Shown: one piece after another, positions 26,846 to 33,184 of the stretch | Layout: each line of letters starts with the position of its first letter | Numbering within the stretch: the first letter of the stretch is position 1 | DNA from: a virus | DNA length: 38,545 nt | Virus record (IMG/VR): IMGVR_UViG_3300030329_004824 | Location: 1 to 38,545 of that record | Strand: one strand, 5' to 3' | Position numbers and translations under genes: made by a program | The notes under the pieces: generated by a model | Databases searched by the model: none | What the model saw: only the letters and a program-made list of their open reading frames with translations | Told to the model about the DNA's origin: nothing

Positions 26846-26880
26846 GCGACTAGCGCGGCTAACGCGACTAACGCGGCTCC
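26846..26880 (+). repeat. 9-bp tandem repeat (GCGRCTARC)
   Basis: Three consecutive 9-mers GCGACTAGC, GCGGCTAAC, GCGACTAAC and a partial fourth lie in the non-coding stretch 26749-26899, just beyond the end of the leftward RHH gene. The ten bases CTGGAGCGAC immediately before (26841-26850) and an 18-mer of the repeat also occur, in swapped order, at the 5' end of the large terminase gene (24011-24038). The rest of the 26749-26899 stretch shows nothing I can name. Confidence 0.6.
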
Positions 26881-26899
26881 AACGCCAGTCTACGCCAGA

Positions 26900-27115
26900 T
26901 CAGCGCAGATCGGAAATCGTCGGCTCGTCGACGGCGCTCGGGGTGGCTTGTTGGATTTCCGTCGCGGTTCCAAGCGTCAGATTTCGGACATACTGAGCGA
27001 CGGGGAGGTCGAGGGCGGCGGCTCGCGTTTTGACTCGCGACCACTCCGCGTCGGAAAATCGTACAGCGCGCATCCGGCGCTCGGTTCTGTCCTCGGATTC
27101 TCGGGGTCTTGCCAT
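26900..27115 (-). CDS. Ribbon-helix-helix (CopG/Arc-type) DNA-binding protein
   Basis: A leftward 71-aa gene inside an otherwise rightward block. After a basic, charged start (MARPRESEDRTERRM) comes a clear ribbon-helix-helix: strand MRAVRFSDAEW, then helices SRVKTRAAALDLPVAQYVRNLTLG (about 15-50). The C-terminal tail is short and Thr/Pro-rich. ATG 27115 is preferred over GTG 27121. It is divergent from the gene at 27235, with an operator-like inverted repeat between them, so it probably represses its own promoter and the neighbour's. This gene pair looks like a self-contained cassette placed into the phage. Confidence 0.75.
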   Translation of the reverse strand: MARPRESEDRTERRMRAVRFSDAEWSRVKTRAAALDLPVAQYVRNLTLGTATEIQQATPSAVDEPTISDLR

Positions 27116-27234
27116 CCCCACAGGCTAGGTGCTCGCAGGGAATTTTCGATATCCCCTTGCCGCTAGGTTGCAAGGATACCGATATCATTATACTCTACCA
27201 CCTGTAGCATTCCCTTTTGCCTACGGAGAAGACC
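27116..27234. promoter_or_regulatory. Divergent promoter/operator region for the RHH cassette
   Basis: Between the two divergent genes lies a rightward sigma-70-like promoter: TTGCAA (27168-27173), 15 bp, TATACT (27189-27194). The spacer contains GATACCGATATC (27175-27186), a motif repeated elsewhere in the accessory region. TATCCCCTTGC (27150-27160) and GCAAGGATA (27170-27178) form an imperfect inverted repeat, so the -35 region lies in a likely operator. The start at 27235 has ACGGAGAAGACC upstream as a ribosome site. Confidence 0.5.
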
Positions 27235-27612
27235 ATGAGCGAACAACGTAACACCCATCGCAACCCCGAAATGGCCAGGACCGGATGGTCCGATGACGAG
27301 ACGCGTAGCCTTGTGCAGTTGTACTTTCACATACTCGCCCTTGAGAAGGCAGGGAAGCTAGGCCGCGCCAAAGGGCAGACTACCAAGCGGTCTCTGGTCA
27401 CGGGCTGGCGGGAGGCACACGCCCCGCAACGGTCCCACGGTTCGGTCGAGATGAAGCTGATGAACATATCCGCCTCATGCGAGGCGCTCGGCCTGGATCG
27501 GGTTCAGGGATACAAGCCGATGGCGCGGCGGTCGAAAGCGTTAGATGAAATGGTCGCCCGCCTTGCTGGCCTTGCGCCGTTGCTCGCGCTCATGGCCTTA
27601 ATCGCGGCGTGA
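27235..27612 (+). CDS. Protein with a nuclease-associated N-terminal-type domain and hydrophobic tail
   Basis: A 125-aa protein. The pattern WSDDETRSLVQLYFHILALE, then RSHGSVEMKLMNISASCEALGLDRVQGYKP, matches a domain that I know from the N-terminus of many HNH and DUF3883-type restriction or defence proteins (W-S-x-x-E ... RS-x-GS-x-E-x-K-x-x-NIS-A ... GYKP). There it is followed by a nuclease part; here the protein ends in a short hydrophobic stretch (LAGLAPLLALMALIAA). It may be a defence remnant, an inhibitor of such a protein, or a membrane-targeted version. Start ATG 27235 has a ribosome site; a longer in-frame TTG start at 27217 is less likely. Confidence 0.55.
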   Translation: MSEQRNTHRNPEMARTGWSDDETRSLVQLYFHILALEKAGKLGRAKGQTTKRSLVTGWREAHAPQRSHGSVEMKLMNISASCEALGLDRVQGYKPMARRSKALDEMVARLAGLAPLLALMALIAA

Positions 27613-27671
27613 TCCCCAACCGGCCCCGGCGAGCCCATCGCCGCCACTAGCCTTTCCGGGAGTAGGCTCCC

Positions 27672-27693
27672 CAATAACTCCACTGAATAGGGG
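27672..27693 (+). promoter_or_regulatory. Candidate phage-type promoter before the GP88-like gene
   Basis: The segment has AATAA near its 5' end, then CTCCACTGAATAGGGG. The order and ending resemble the T7 late promoter (TAATA...CTCACTATAGGG), with a two-base length difference. AATAGGGG occurs again at 29779-29786 after TATACGT. With only two possible copies this is a suggestion. It lies just upstream of ATG 27700 and may simply supply the ribosome site. Confidence 0.2.
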
Positions 27694-27699
27694 TTCAGA

Positions 27700-28563
27700 A
27701 TGAAAACGAAAATCAAGCGCCTCCGCGCTATCTCTACCGCGCCCGTTGCGCGGTCATCATCCTGGGACCGCGACACCCTCGCGGCCGTCCGTCGCGAGAT
27801 CGCGCAAACCATTGGCGCCAGCTGGCCAGCCTCGCGATCTATCCTTTCTGTCGATCAAGATGTGAAAACGGTGAAGGGTAGGAAGGTTGGTTTTCTCACC
27901 GGCGCCGTCTTCATGGCGGCACACACTAAGGGCGGAATTGAAGTCTGCCGGTGGCGCAATCGGTGCGAGGCGTCTTGCATCGACGAAACCGGGATGGGGC
28001 AATGCCCGCCCGTAAAGGCCGCCCGGCTGGCGCGAAAGCGCTTGCTGGATTCTCACCCGTCGTTGTTCCTCCGGCTACTCCGGCTAGAGATTGCATCTCT
28101 ACAACGCAAGGCGACGGCGCAAGGGTTGCGCGCTGCAGTCCGCCTAAACGCCACTTCCGATATCCCCTACGAAGAGATCGCGCCGTGGTTGTTCGATGAA
28201 GCCGGTTCGGTCCAATTCTACGACTACACCAAATACCCGGCGGGTGATCGGAACACGCCCGCAAACTATCACCTGACATACTCGTGGGTGCCGTCCATGA
28301 CGCCTCGCGTTATGCGCCAGTATCTCGCGCAAGGTACCCTTGCGGTCCCGTTCGCGCGGTTGGATGAAGCCGACCCCGTCGCCCTTCCCGAGCGATTCCT
28401 CGGGCATCCCGTCGTCGACGGGGACGAGCACGACCTTGTTTTTCCACCGTTCCGCAACGTCGGAGATGTGGTGGGACTGGTTTTCAAAGGCAAGGGTGGA
28501 ACACGCCCGCCGTGGCGGCCGGGGATCTTCGCGCAACCTATCAGCGGGGGGGCGACCCGATGA
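27700..28563 (+). CDS. GP88/DUF7227-like phage protein with Cys cluster
   Basis: A 287-aa protein of a family common in phages and of unknown function. Family marks: KTVKGRKVGFLTGAVFMAAH (about 56-75), a Cys cluster EVCRWRNRCEASCIDETGMG followed by QC (about 80-102), LRAAVRLNATSDIPYEE (about 142-158), VQFYDYTKYP and NYHLTYSW (about 170-196). The HPVVDGDEHDLVF block near the end is also typical. Four Cys residues in a loop suggest a metal or Fe-S site, but the biochemical role is not known. Start ATG 27700. It is followed by a coupled 28-aa membrane peptide gene. Confidence 0.75.
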   Translation: MKTKIKRLRAISTAPVARSSSWDRDTLAAVRREIAQTIGASWPASRSILSVDQDVKTVKGRKVGFLTGAVFMAAHTKGGIEVCRWRNRCEASCIDETGMGQCPPVKAARLARKRLLDSHPSLFLRLLRLEIASLQRKATAQGLRAAVRLNATSDIPYEEIAPWLFDEAGSVQFYDYTKYPAGDRNTPANYHLTYSWVPSMTPRVMRQYLAQGTLAVPFARLDEADPVALPERFLGHPVVDGDEHDLVFPPFRNVGDVVGLVFKGKGGTRPPWRPGIFAQPISGGATR

Positions 28564-28646
28564 GCAAGACCGACAAAGACAAAGCGGAGACCCTCATTGG
28601 GTGCCTCGTCATGACTCTTCTATTCCTGCTGGCCATTCTGGCGTGA
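28560..28646 (+). CDS. 28-aa single-pass membrane micropeptide
   Basis: ATG 28560 overlaps the stop of the GP88-like gene (ATGA). The peptide has ten charged or polar residues (MSKTDKDKAE) followed by an uninterrupted hydrophobic helix (TLIGCLVMTLLFLLAILA). The layout is like that of the 33-aa peptide at the left end of the window. Coupling and composition support translation; function is unknown. Confidence 0.45.
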   Translation: MSKTDKDKAETLIGCLVMTLLFLLAILA

Positions 28647-28706
28647 GTCGAAACGCCCATCCGGGCGTCGTCGGGATTGTCCGCCCCGGCCTGAAGAGAC
28701 AGGACA

Positions 28707-28726
28707 CCAAACCAAACCAAACCAAA
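28707..28726 (+). repeat. Pentanucleotide tandem repeat (CCAAA)x4
   Basis: Four perfect CCAAA units lie 8 bp before the start of the 182-aa gene at 28735, within the 88-bp leader 28647-28734. Slippage here would change leader length but not reading frame. The leader also holds an AGAGACAGGA purine stretch (28695-28704), further from the start than a normal ribosome site. Confidence 0.6.
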
Positions 28727-28734
28727 CGAGAATC

Positions 28735-29283
28735 ATGATCACATCTTCTAACCCCCACCACCACCGCGTCCGTGAGGCGCTTAAGTCCTTCCTGTTGGCA
28801 GAGGACCGCAACGCCGATGTAGAAGCCTCACCGCTTGTCGAGCTACTGCAGGTCGCGATCTACGCCACAACCGGCGTACAGTTGGATATCCACACGGACG
28901 AACCAACCGTAGAAGCCTGGCGCGATGACGTGAGCCGATACGTAGAGCCCACAGCGGCGGACCTGGAAAATGCCACCCGCATGGCTTGGGGTTGCGGCGT
29001 GCTGGCCGCGGCAAGCCCGGATGCCGTAGCGGATATTCAGGAGAATCGTTCGGAAGGCTTGCTGTGCTTGAGCCAAGAGGAAATCGCGGAGGCCGAAAGG
29101 GAAGGCCGCCTTGCGTTCCGGACTGAGGTGGCATCCGTCGCGGAGGATCTCGACCGGCGCGGACTGTCGGCTCGGGAGGCCTTGCGTGAATTCGAGGAAC
29201 AGGGAGTGCGCTTCGCCCATCCCGAGGAACACGATCTGCGAACGATTGCCCTGCGGGAGCTAGTCAAGAGGGAGGACGGATAA
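28735..29283 (+). CDS. Hypothetical acidic protein, 182 aa
   Basis: An unrecognised protein, rich in Glu and Ala and mostly predicted helical. The central part (VEAWRDDVSRYVEPTAADLE, about 61-80) leads into GCGVLAAASPDAVADIQ. The C-terminal third is strongly charged (EEIAEAEREGRLAFRTEVAS, about 115-134) and may form a coiled coil. There is no Cys cluster or membrane segment. It is the last gene of the rightward accessory block and is followed by a strong terminator. Confidence 0.6.
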   Translation: MITSSNPHHHRVREALKSFLLAEDRNADVEASPLVELLQVAIYATTGVQLDIHTDEPTVEAWRDDVSRYVEPTAADLENATRMAWGCGVLAAASPDAVADIQENRSEGLLCLSQEEIAEAEREGRLAFRTEVASVAEDLDRRGLSAREALREFEEQGVRFAHPEEHDLRTIALRELVKREDG

Positions 29284-29323
29284 CCGATAGCGATAACCTG
29301 GCGAGCGGGTCCGGAAATTTTTT

Positions 29324-29354
29324 GGCCTTCCAGCTGCGGTTGGAGGGCCTTTTT
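29324..29354 (+). terminator. Rho-independent terminator of the rightward accessory block
   Basis: GGCCTTCCA and TTGGAGGGCC form a GC-rich stem around a short loop (29324-29349, one G-T pair), followed directly by five T. It starts 40 bp after the stop at 29283. Confidence 0.8.
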
Positions 29355-29804
29355 CGTCGCCGGGAGGCCGACCCTTTTCGGGAGGATTTGGCGTCGAGCG
29401 TGGTTTTTGAGGCGGTGGAGGGCCGCTTTCGCGTCCCACCATAGATAAGCGCTATCGGTATCCCGCTCGCCCAACGTCGACCAGGGCCGCCGGTACCGTT
29501 GTCCTGGGGCCTGGATACCGACAACCCGTCGACCCTTTGCCCGTGTTTGTCGACCACCTCCCCGGGGTTGTCGCTGCAATCTCGCGACAGGTCGACCGCA
29601 AGTCCCGGCAGTGTCGCCCTCCCCGCTAGGATGACAACCCAGCCACCCCCGCAATGCAGTACCGGCGGCGCGTCCCCGTCGCCCTGGGCCCAGCTTGGCG
29701 GCCTCTGATGTCGGCCGACCGTCAGGCCTTTCCCATGACCCCCCGGCAGGGGGGACTAGCGGGACTACAGTATACGTAATAGGGGGGAAAATGCATCCGA
29801 CCCC
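29355..29804. other. Non-coding cis-region with phased GTCGACC repeats between convergent terminators
   Basis: This 450-bp stretch lies between two converging operons, each ended by a terminator, so it is shielded from transcription. GTCGACC occurs at 29476, 29528, 29549 and 29591: spacings 52, 21 and 42 bp, all close to multiples of 10.5 bp. GTTGTC (29498, 29567) and its complement GACAAC (29520, 29633) also recur. GATACCGATAGC is present on the minus strand (29451-29462) and GATACCGA at 29514. A hairpin of six C, GGCA and six G lies at 29739-29754. I see no credible gene here. An origin, partition or other protein-assembly site fits best, but this is inference. Confidence 0.5.
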
Positions 29805-29830
29805 AAAACCCCGCAAAGGGCGACCGGGGT
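29805..29830 (-). terminator. Rho-independent terminator of the leftward accessory operon
   Basis: On the minus strand ACCCCG, an 11-nt loop and CGGGGT form a six-pair stem followed by T residues (plus-strand A-run 29805-29808). It lies about 90 bp beyond the last leftward stop at 29922. Confidence 0.65.
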
Positions 29831-29921
29831 GCCCATCTCCCGATCTACGCAAGTCCGCTGAATAACGAGGTAGGCGGCCTCCGTCCTTGCGATATCAGGA
29901 GTCTACCATAACCGCTATCGC

Positions 29922-30191
29922 TTACAAGTAAGCAGCGACAGCTACAGCTGCGAGTAGAGCTGCGATGAGGATGGCTCGATTGGCTTTCCTTCTGAGCGCC
30001 CAGGATTCGTTTCTATTGATCCAATTCTGTATGTGCAGTTCTCGTTGCTGTTGTTCTGCGACGGCCTGAGCGGAGCATATGACGCACCAGGAGGATTGTG
30101 GTTTGAGATTGTCTCTGCACTGGACGTTGTCGATGGCGATGCATTCTTGTCGCGCAAGCCAGGCTCGGAGGTCATTCGTATGCTTCGTCAT
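29922..30191 (-). CDS. Tail-anchored small protein with Cys cluster
   Basis: An 89-aa protein from ATG 30191 (MTKHTNDLRAWLARQECIAI); an in-frame ATG at 30224 would add 11 residues. Cys residues at about 17, 25, 37 and 40 (ECIAIDNVQC, SSWCVICS) could bind zinc. A basic helix follows (about 56-70), and the protein ends in one hydrophobic helix (AILIAALLAAVAVAAYL), so it is probably tail-anchored with its N-terminus in the cytoplasm. It overlaps the preceding gene by 20 bp and is the last gene of the leftward operon. Function unknown. Another frame starting at 30175 has an ATGA overlap but unnatural Ser/Pro-rich composition. Confidence 0.5.
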   Translation of the reverse strand: MTKHTNDLRAWLARQECIAIDNVQCRDNLKPQSSWCVICSAQAVAEQQQRELHIQNWINRNESWALRRKANRAILIAALLAAVAVAAYL

Positions 30192-30459
30192 CTGAGGATC
30201 CGTAGTCTTCTGGGAATTGCCCATTGATCATGGCTTTGTGCCATGAGGAGGTTCCCATGGTTTTGGTGAGGTGAGCTCTGGCGAAGAGTGAGAAGGCGAA
30301 TTCGGCTTCGGCGAGTAGGAATTCTTCTTCTGGTGATCTTGTTCCGTCGTCGGATTCGATTCCGAGTCCGTCGCGTCTCATGTCGACCCAGAGGTCGCGT
30401 AGTTTTGCGAGTTCTCGAGCTACGCGTCTGCGGAAGTCTCGGTTGAGAGGTTCGCTCAT
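30172..30459 (-). CDS. Hypothetical protein, 95 aa
   Basis: An unrecognised helical protein starting at ATG 30459, which overlaps the phosphoesterase stop (ATGA). The N-terminal half is basic (NRDFRRRVARELAKLRDLWV, about 6-25) and the C-terminal half acidic (EEEFLLAEAEFAFSLFARAHLT, about 45-66), ending in SSDDEAYE. The frame is open further upstream but that part lies inside the phosphoesterase gene and is not credible. It may be a small partner of the phosphoesterase. Confidence 0.55.
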   Translation of the reverse strand: MSEPLNRDFRRRVARELAKLRDLWVDMRRDGLGIESDDGTRSPEEEFLLAEAEFAFSLFARAHLTKTMGTSSWHKAMINGQFPEDYGSSDDEAYE

Positions 30460-31703
30460 GGGGTCATGTCCTCCCGAGTTTTTCTGGCTTTGTCTGTTGG
30501 TGTCCATGATCTGCCGGCGAAGGTCGCCCATTCTGGGTGTACGAGAATGATCTCTTGTGATACGCATTGTTTTGTTGTGAGTACGGCTGCGTGTCCGAAT
30601 CCTCCGTTCCATCGAGTTGGGTCGGGCATGTAGTCGGATCCGACGCAGGCGTGTGCCATCATGGGCGTGGACATCCAGGAGAGTGGTCCTGCGCCGAGCG
30701 TGTTATCGGTGAAGAGTTGAGGTCTGTGTGTATGTCCGGAGGTACCGGCCATGCCGTATCGCTTGAGCTGTTGTTGTGCGGCGTGAATGGCGATGGACTG
30801 TCCGTGGGTGATGGTGTAGCAATCGCCGTAGACGGCCCAGTTTTCGCGAACGTCTTTGGCTCGAGCTTTGGAGGTTGGTGCGAGGAAGCTGGATCTGCAG
30901 ACGAGGTTGACCTCGAACTCGGTGAGTCCGAATATTTCTTCGAACGACAGGCATGGGAAGCTCGAGAGTGCTGAGTCGGCGAGGTATCGGACGAGTCGAT
31001 ACTCGTGATTCCCGATGATGAAGGTGATCTCGGAGTTCGGGCATATGTGGCGTAGCCTGGCGAAGAGGTCTTTGCCCCAGACGCATTCGTCCCATGCGGA
31101 GATGTGGAAGTGCCCTGGTAGGTTTTGGTGTCTGGAGAATGCTGGGAAGTCGACGAGGTCACCGTTCACGGCGATGATATCGGGTTGCACCATGGCGCAG
31201 GATTCGAGGAAGACCTCAAGCGCGAACGGGTCGCAGAACTGCGAGTGGAAGTCGGACGCGACGAGTATCTCCAGGTGTTGTCGGCCGGCTGCGATCTGGA
31301 ATCGATCTGTGTATCGGAGGACGTTTTCCTCTGCGAACTCTGCGATGCGTTGGTGCGAGTGTAGTTGAGCGGCTCGGTTCCTGACCTTCGTTGTGGTTCG
31401 CAGGTCGTGTAGACCGGCTGCGCGTAGGAACTCGGTGTGGTTTCCGAAGAACGCGTGTACGAGGTGTTCTGGGTAGTGTCCGAGTTCTACGTAGCGTTTC
31501 CGGCTGGCGGCGAATCCGGAGAAGGGGTTGTCAGGATGATCGAAGACGCGCCGTAAATCTTGGATGAGATCTGCCCTGAGTTCACGTTGTCGCTCAGGGT
31601 GATCGAGTACATCGTGGAGGATCTTGCGGTTCTTCTCGCGGACCTTGGCGGCATCGTCTTTCGCGGCTTGGAATGCAGCCTTTCGCTTCTCATTCCTCGA
31701 CAT
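30456..31703 (-). CDS. Calcineurin-like metallophosphoesterase
   Basis: A 415-aa protein with the full set of metallophosphoesterase motifs: DFHSQF (D-x-H, about 151-156), GDLVDF (GD-x-x-D, about 180-185), GNHEYR (GNHE, about 231-236), then THGQS (about 300-304) and SGHTHRP (GH-x-H, about 322-328). These bind two metal ions and cleave phosphoester bonds. The substrate may be DNA, RNA, nucleotide or protein phosphate and cannot be told from sequence. The N-terminal 110 residues are a charged helical extension (MSRNEKRKAAFQAAKDDAAK) with a possible DNA-binding part. It is coupled to its neighbours on both sides in the leftward operon. Confidence 0.88.
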   Translation of the reverse strand: MSRNEKRKAAFQAAKDDAAKVREKNRKILHDVLDHPERQRELRADLIQDLRRVFDHPDNPFSGFAASRKRYVELGHYPEHLVHAFFGNHTEFLRAAGLHDLRTTTKVRNRAAQLHSHQRIAEFAEENVLRYTDRFQIAAGRQHLEILVASDFHSQFCDPFALEVFLESCAMVQPDIIAVNGDLVDFPAFSRHQNLPGHFHISAWDECVWGKDLFARLRHICPNSEITFIIGNHEYRLVRYLADSALSSFPCLSFEEIFGLTEFEVNLVCRSSFLAPTSKARAKDVRENWAVYGDCYTITHGQSIAIHAAQQQLKRYGMAGTSGHTHRPQLFTDNTLGAGPLSWMSTPMMAHACVGSDYMPDPTRWNGGFGHAAVLTTKQCVSQEIILVHPEWATFAGRSWTPTDKARKTREDMTP

Positions 31704-31953
31704 CGTCGGCTCCGATGCAGTAGAGGATGTGCGTTCGAATTGCGGAGTAGCTGTAGGGGTAGCCTTGCGTATCCTTCAGCCAGCGGTGAAAGGCCATGAG
31801 AGACCGGTTGGTTTCTCGCGCTTGGGCCAGCTTTACGAACTCGACTGCCAAGTCATGGAAATGCGGATCCTGGCACGTCAAGCACCGCTTCCGGGCAGGA
31901 CACTCTTCAGTCGCCCATTGGTTCAGCTGATCTTTTGGAGAACGGTCGGTCAT
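31690..31953 (-). CDS. Small Cys/His plus HTH-like protein
   Basis: An 87-aa protein from ATG 31953 (MTDRSPKDQLNQW). Residues about 16-32 hold CPARKRCLTCQDPHFHD, with three Cys and two His that could form a zinc site. The C-terminal half (RSLMAFHRWLKDTQGYPYSY onward) looks like a helix-turn-helix of the kind found in small phage DNA-binding proteins. The ORF is open upstream to 31995, but ATG 31953 is more natural. It overlaps both neighbours. Probably nucleic-acid-binding; target unknown. Confidence 0.55.
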   Translation of the reverse strand: MTDRSPKDQLNQWATEECPARKRCLTCQDPHFHDLAVEFVKLAQARETNRSLMAFHRWLKDTQGYPYSYSAIRTHILYCIGADDVEE

Positions 31954-32254
31954 CCTTGTCGGGCATCTGGTCGACGAAGTGCATGAGCATGGCAAGGTTG
32001 CTCGCTACGTGATCGAGATGTCCAAGTCCTGATTCGATATCGTTATCTTCTCCAGAGTACCACGCGAGCAGATGCCGCATCATGCTGGCGTAGACGGTTC
32101 GATATCTATAGGACCGCATGAAGTTGAAATCGTCGAGTCCCCTGTATTTGGCGGCACCGATAGCGAAAGCGCGGGCGGCACCGATCACCAGTTCTGGGGG
32201 AACCATGTCCACGCCAGGTTTCCCCTGGTTCTTGCGCGGGATCGCGTCAGTCAT
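31907..32254 (-). CDS. DUF5664 / dATP-dGTP diphosphohydrolase N-terminal-like protein
   Basis: A 115-aa protein from ATG 32254 (MTDAIPRKNQGKPGVDMVPP). Family marks: VPPELVIGAARAFAIGAAKY (about 18-37), YASMMRHLLAWYSGEDNDIESGLGHLDHVASNLAMLMHF (about 54-92). The E-D-x-D-x-E-S-G...H-L-D-H segment is the conserved acidic helix of this MazG-like helical fold. The family includes the nucleotide-trimming enzyme of the diaminopurine (Z-genome) phages, but most members stand alone and no PurZ-like gene is in the window, so a nucleotide-pool role is the safer reading. ATG 32254 has AGCAGG upstream; an earlier in-frame start at 32287 is less likely. Confidence 0.7.
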   Translation of the reverse strand: MTDAIPRKNQGKPGVDMVPPELVIGAARAFAIGAAKYRGLDDFNFMRSYRYRTVYASMMRHLLAWYSGEDNDIESGLGHLDHVASNLAMLMHFVDQMPDKDDRPFSKRSAEPMGD

Positions 32255-32273
32255 CCTGCTGTAGAGATAGCGA

Positions 32274-32285
32274 GATACCGATAGC
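32274..32285. promoter_or_regulatory. GATACCGATAGC operator-like motif
   Basis: This 12-mer stands 20 bp before the start of the DUF5664 gene. It is repeated exactly on the minus strand at 29451-29462 and with one change (GATACCGATATC) at 27175-27186 in the RHH promoter spacer. On the gene's own strand it reads GCTATCGGTATC followed by TCGCTATC. A common regulator, perhaps the RHH protein, is likely. Confidence 0.45.
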
Positions 32286-32326
32286 AATAAGGACGACCAA
32301 CCCCCCCACCAAAATGAATTCGCCAG

Positions 32327-33184
32327 TCACTCACCAGCCCCCTCTAGCTCGGAGTACGCGGAAGCCATTTGCAATTGCCAGTGGGACCACTCCGTTTCCG
32401 AGAGAGCGGATTCGGTCAGCGCGGTATACCCGACTGGCAGGCCCATGAGCCACTCGACCCAGTCCGCGCTCAGAGGCCCACCAACTACGTTGGGCAGCTG
32501 CTCTCCTTCCAGCTGTCCACCTCTCTCTTTTCGGGATCGGACGTTTGGGAAGCGGTAGTCTCGCGCCGCTGGGCTGGGCCAGAGTTTTTTCCTGGCCATG
32601 GTTTCCAGGCTGGGCGTGCCCTTGGTCTTGTACTCGCCTCTCCCGTCGCCTGGATCGCCGTTGTTCGTTGTCCCGTATTGGAAGGCGGTCGGGGTGGGCA
32701 GCAAGCACCAGGAGTCTACGTCGAAGGTGAGGGGCTCCCACCGCTGCTGCGCTGAACAGATCCCATTCCGCATCGAAGCCGAGACGGGCAAGTCCGGTGA
32801 GGAGATGTCCAAGTCCTCGACCCACAAGCCCAGGGACATTCTCACAGAAAACGAACGCGGGCTGGCATTCCTCGATGATGCGCTCGATGTCGGGCCAGAG
32901 CCAACGCTCGTCGCCTGTTCCTCGGAGGCTGCCGGCGGTAGAGAATGGCTGGCACGGGAACCCCGCAGTGACGATATCCACGATTCCACGCCACGCCTGG
33001 CCATCGAAGGATCGAGCGTCAGACCAGACAGGAGCTTCATCCAAGAATGCCTTTGCAACCTTGTCGACCAAGTGTGCTGCGGCGAAGGCTTCCCGTTCCA
33101 CCAGAGCGACCGTTCGCAAGCCAGGGACAGCGAGTCGGAGTCCAAGGGACATCCCTCCATTCCCGGCACAAACAGCCAGCTCAT
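32327..33184 (-). other. Second long open frame overlapping the methyltransferase on the same strand
   Basis: ATG 33184 opens a 285-codon frame (MSWLFVPGMEGCPLDSDSLS) over the whole methyltransferase gene, offset by one base, ending 4 bp beyond it. It contains RGVESWISSLRGSRASHS (shadow of motif IV), SMRNGIC, WCLLPTPTAFQYGTTNNGDP and ADWVEWLMGLPVGYTAL. I recall similar proteins (MSWL start, LPTP and WVEWLMG) annotated in other phage genomes. That may mean either a truly overprinted gene or repeated mis-annotation of the shadow of a conserved gene. It is listed as an open question. Confidence 0.3.

Noticed and set aside
26787-26996. Plus-strand frame with RLARLTRLTRL repeats
   Set aside because: Its repeat is only the translation of the 9-bp DNA repeat, it overlaps the RHH gene antisense, and it has no ribosome site.
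29037-29852. A 271-codon open frame on the minus strand
   Set aside because: It runs through the end of the 182-aa gene, a strong terminator and the repeat region, with Arg/Gly/Pro-rich composition and no recognisable domain. It looks like a GC-rich chance frame.
31907-32254. A diaminopurine (Z-genome) pathway
   Set aside because: Only the DUF5664 protein hints at it; no PurZ-like or DatZ-like gene was seen, and the family is widespread outside such phages.
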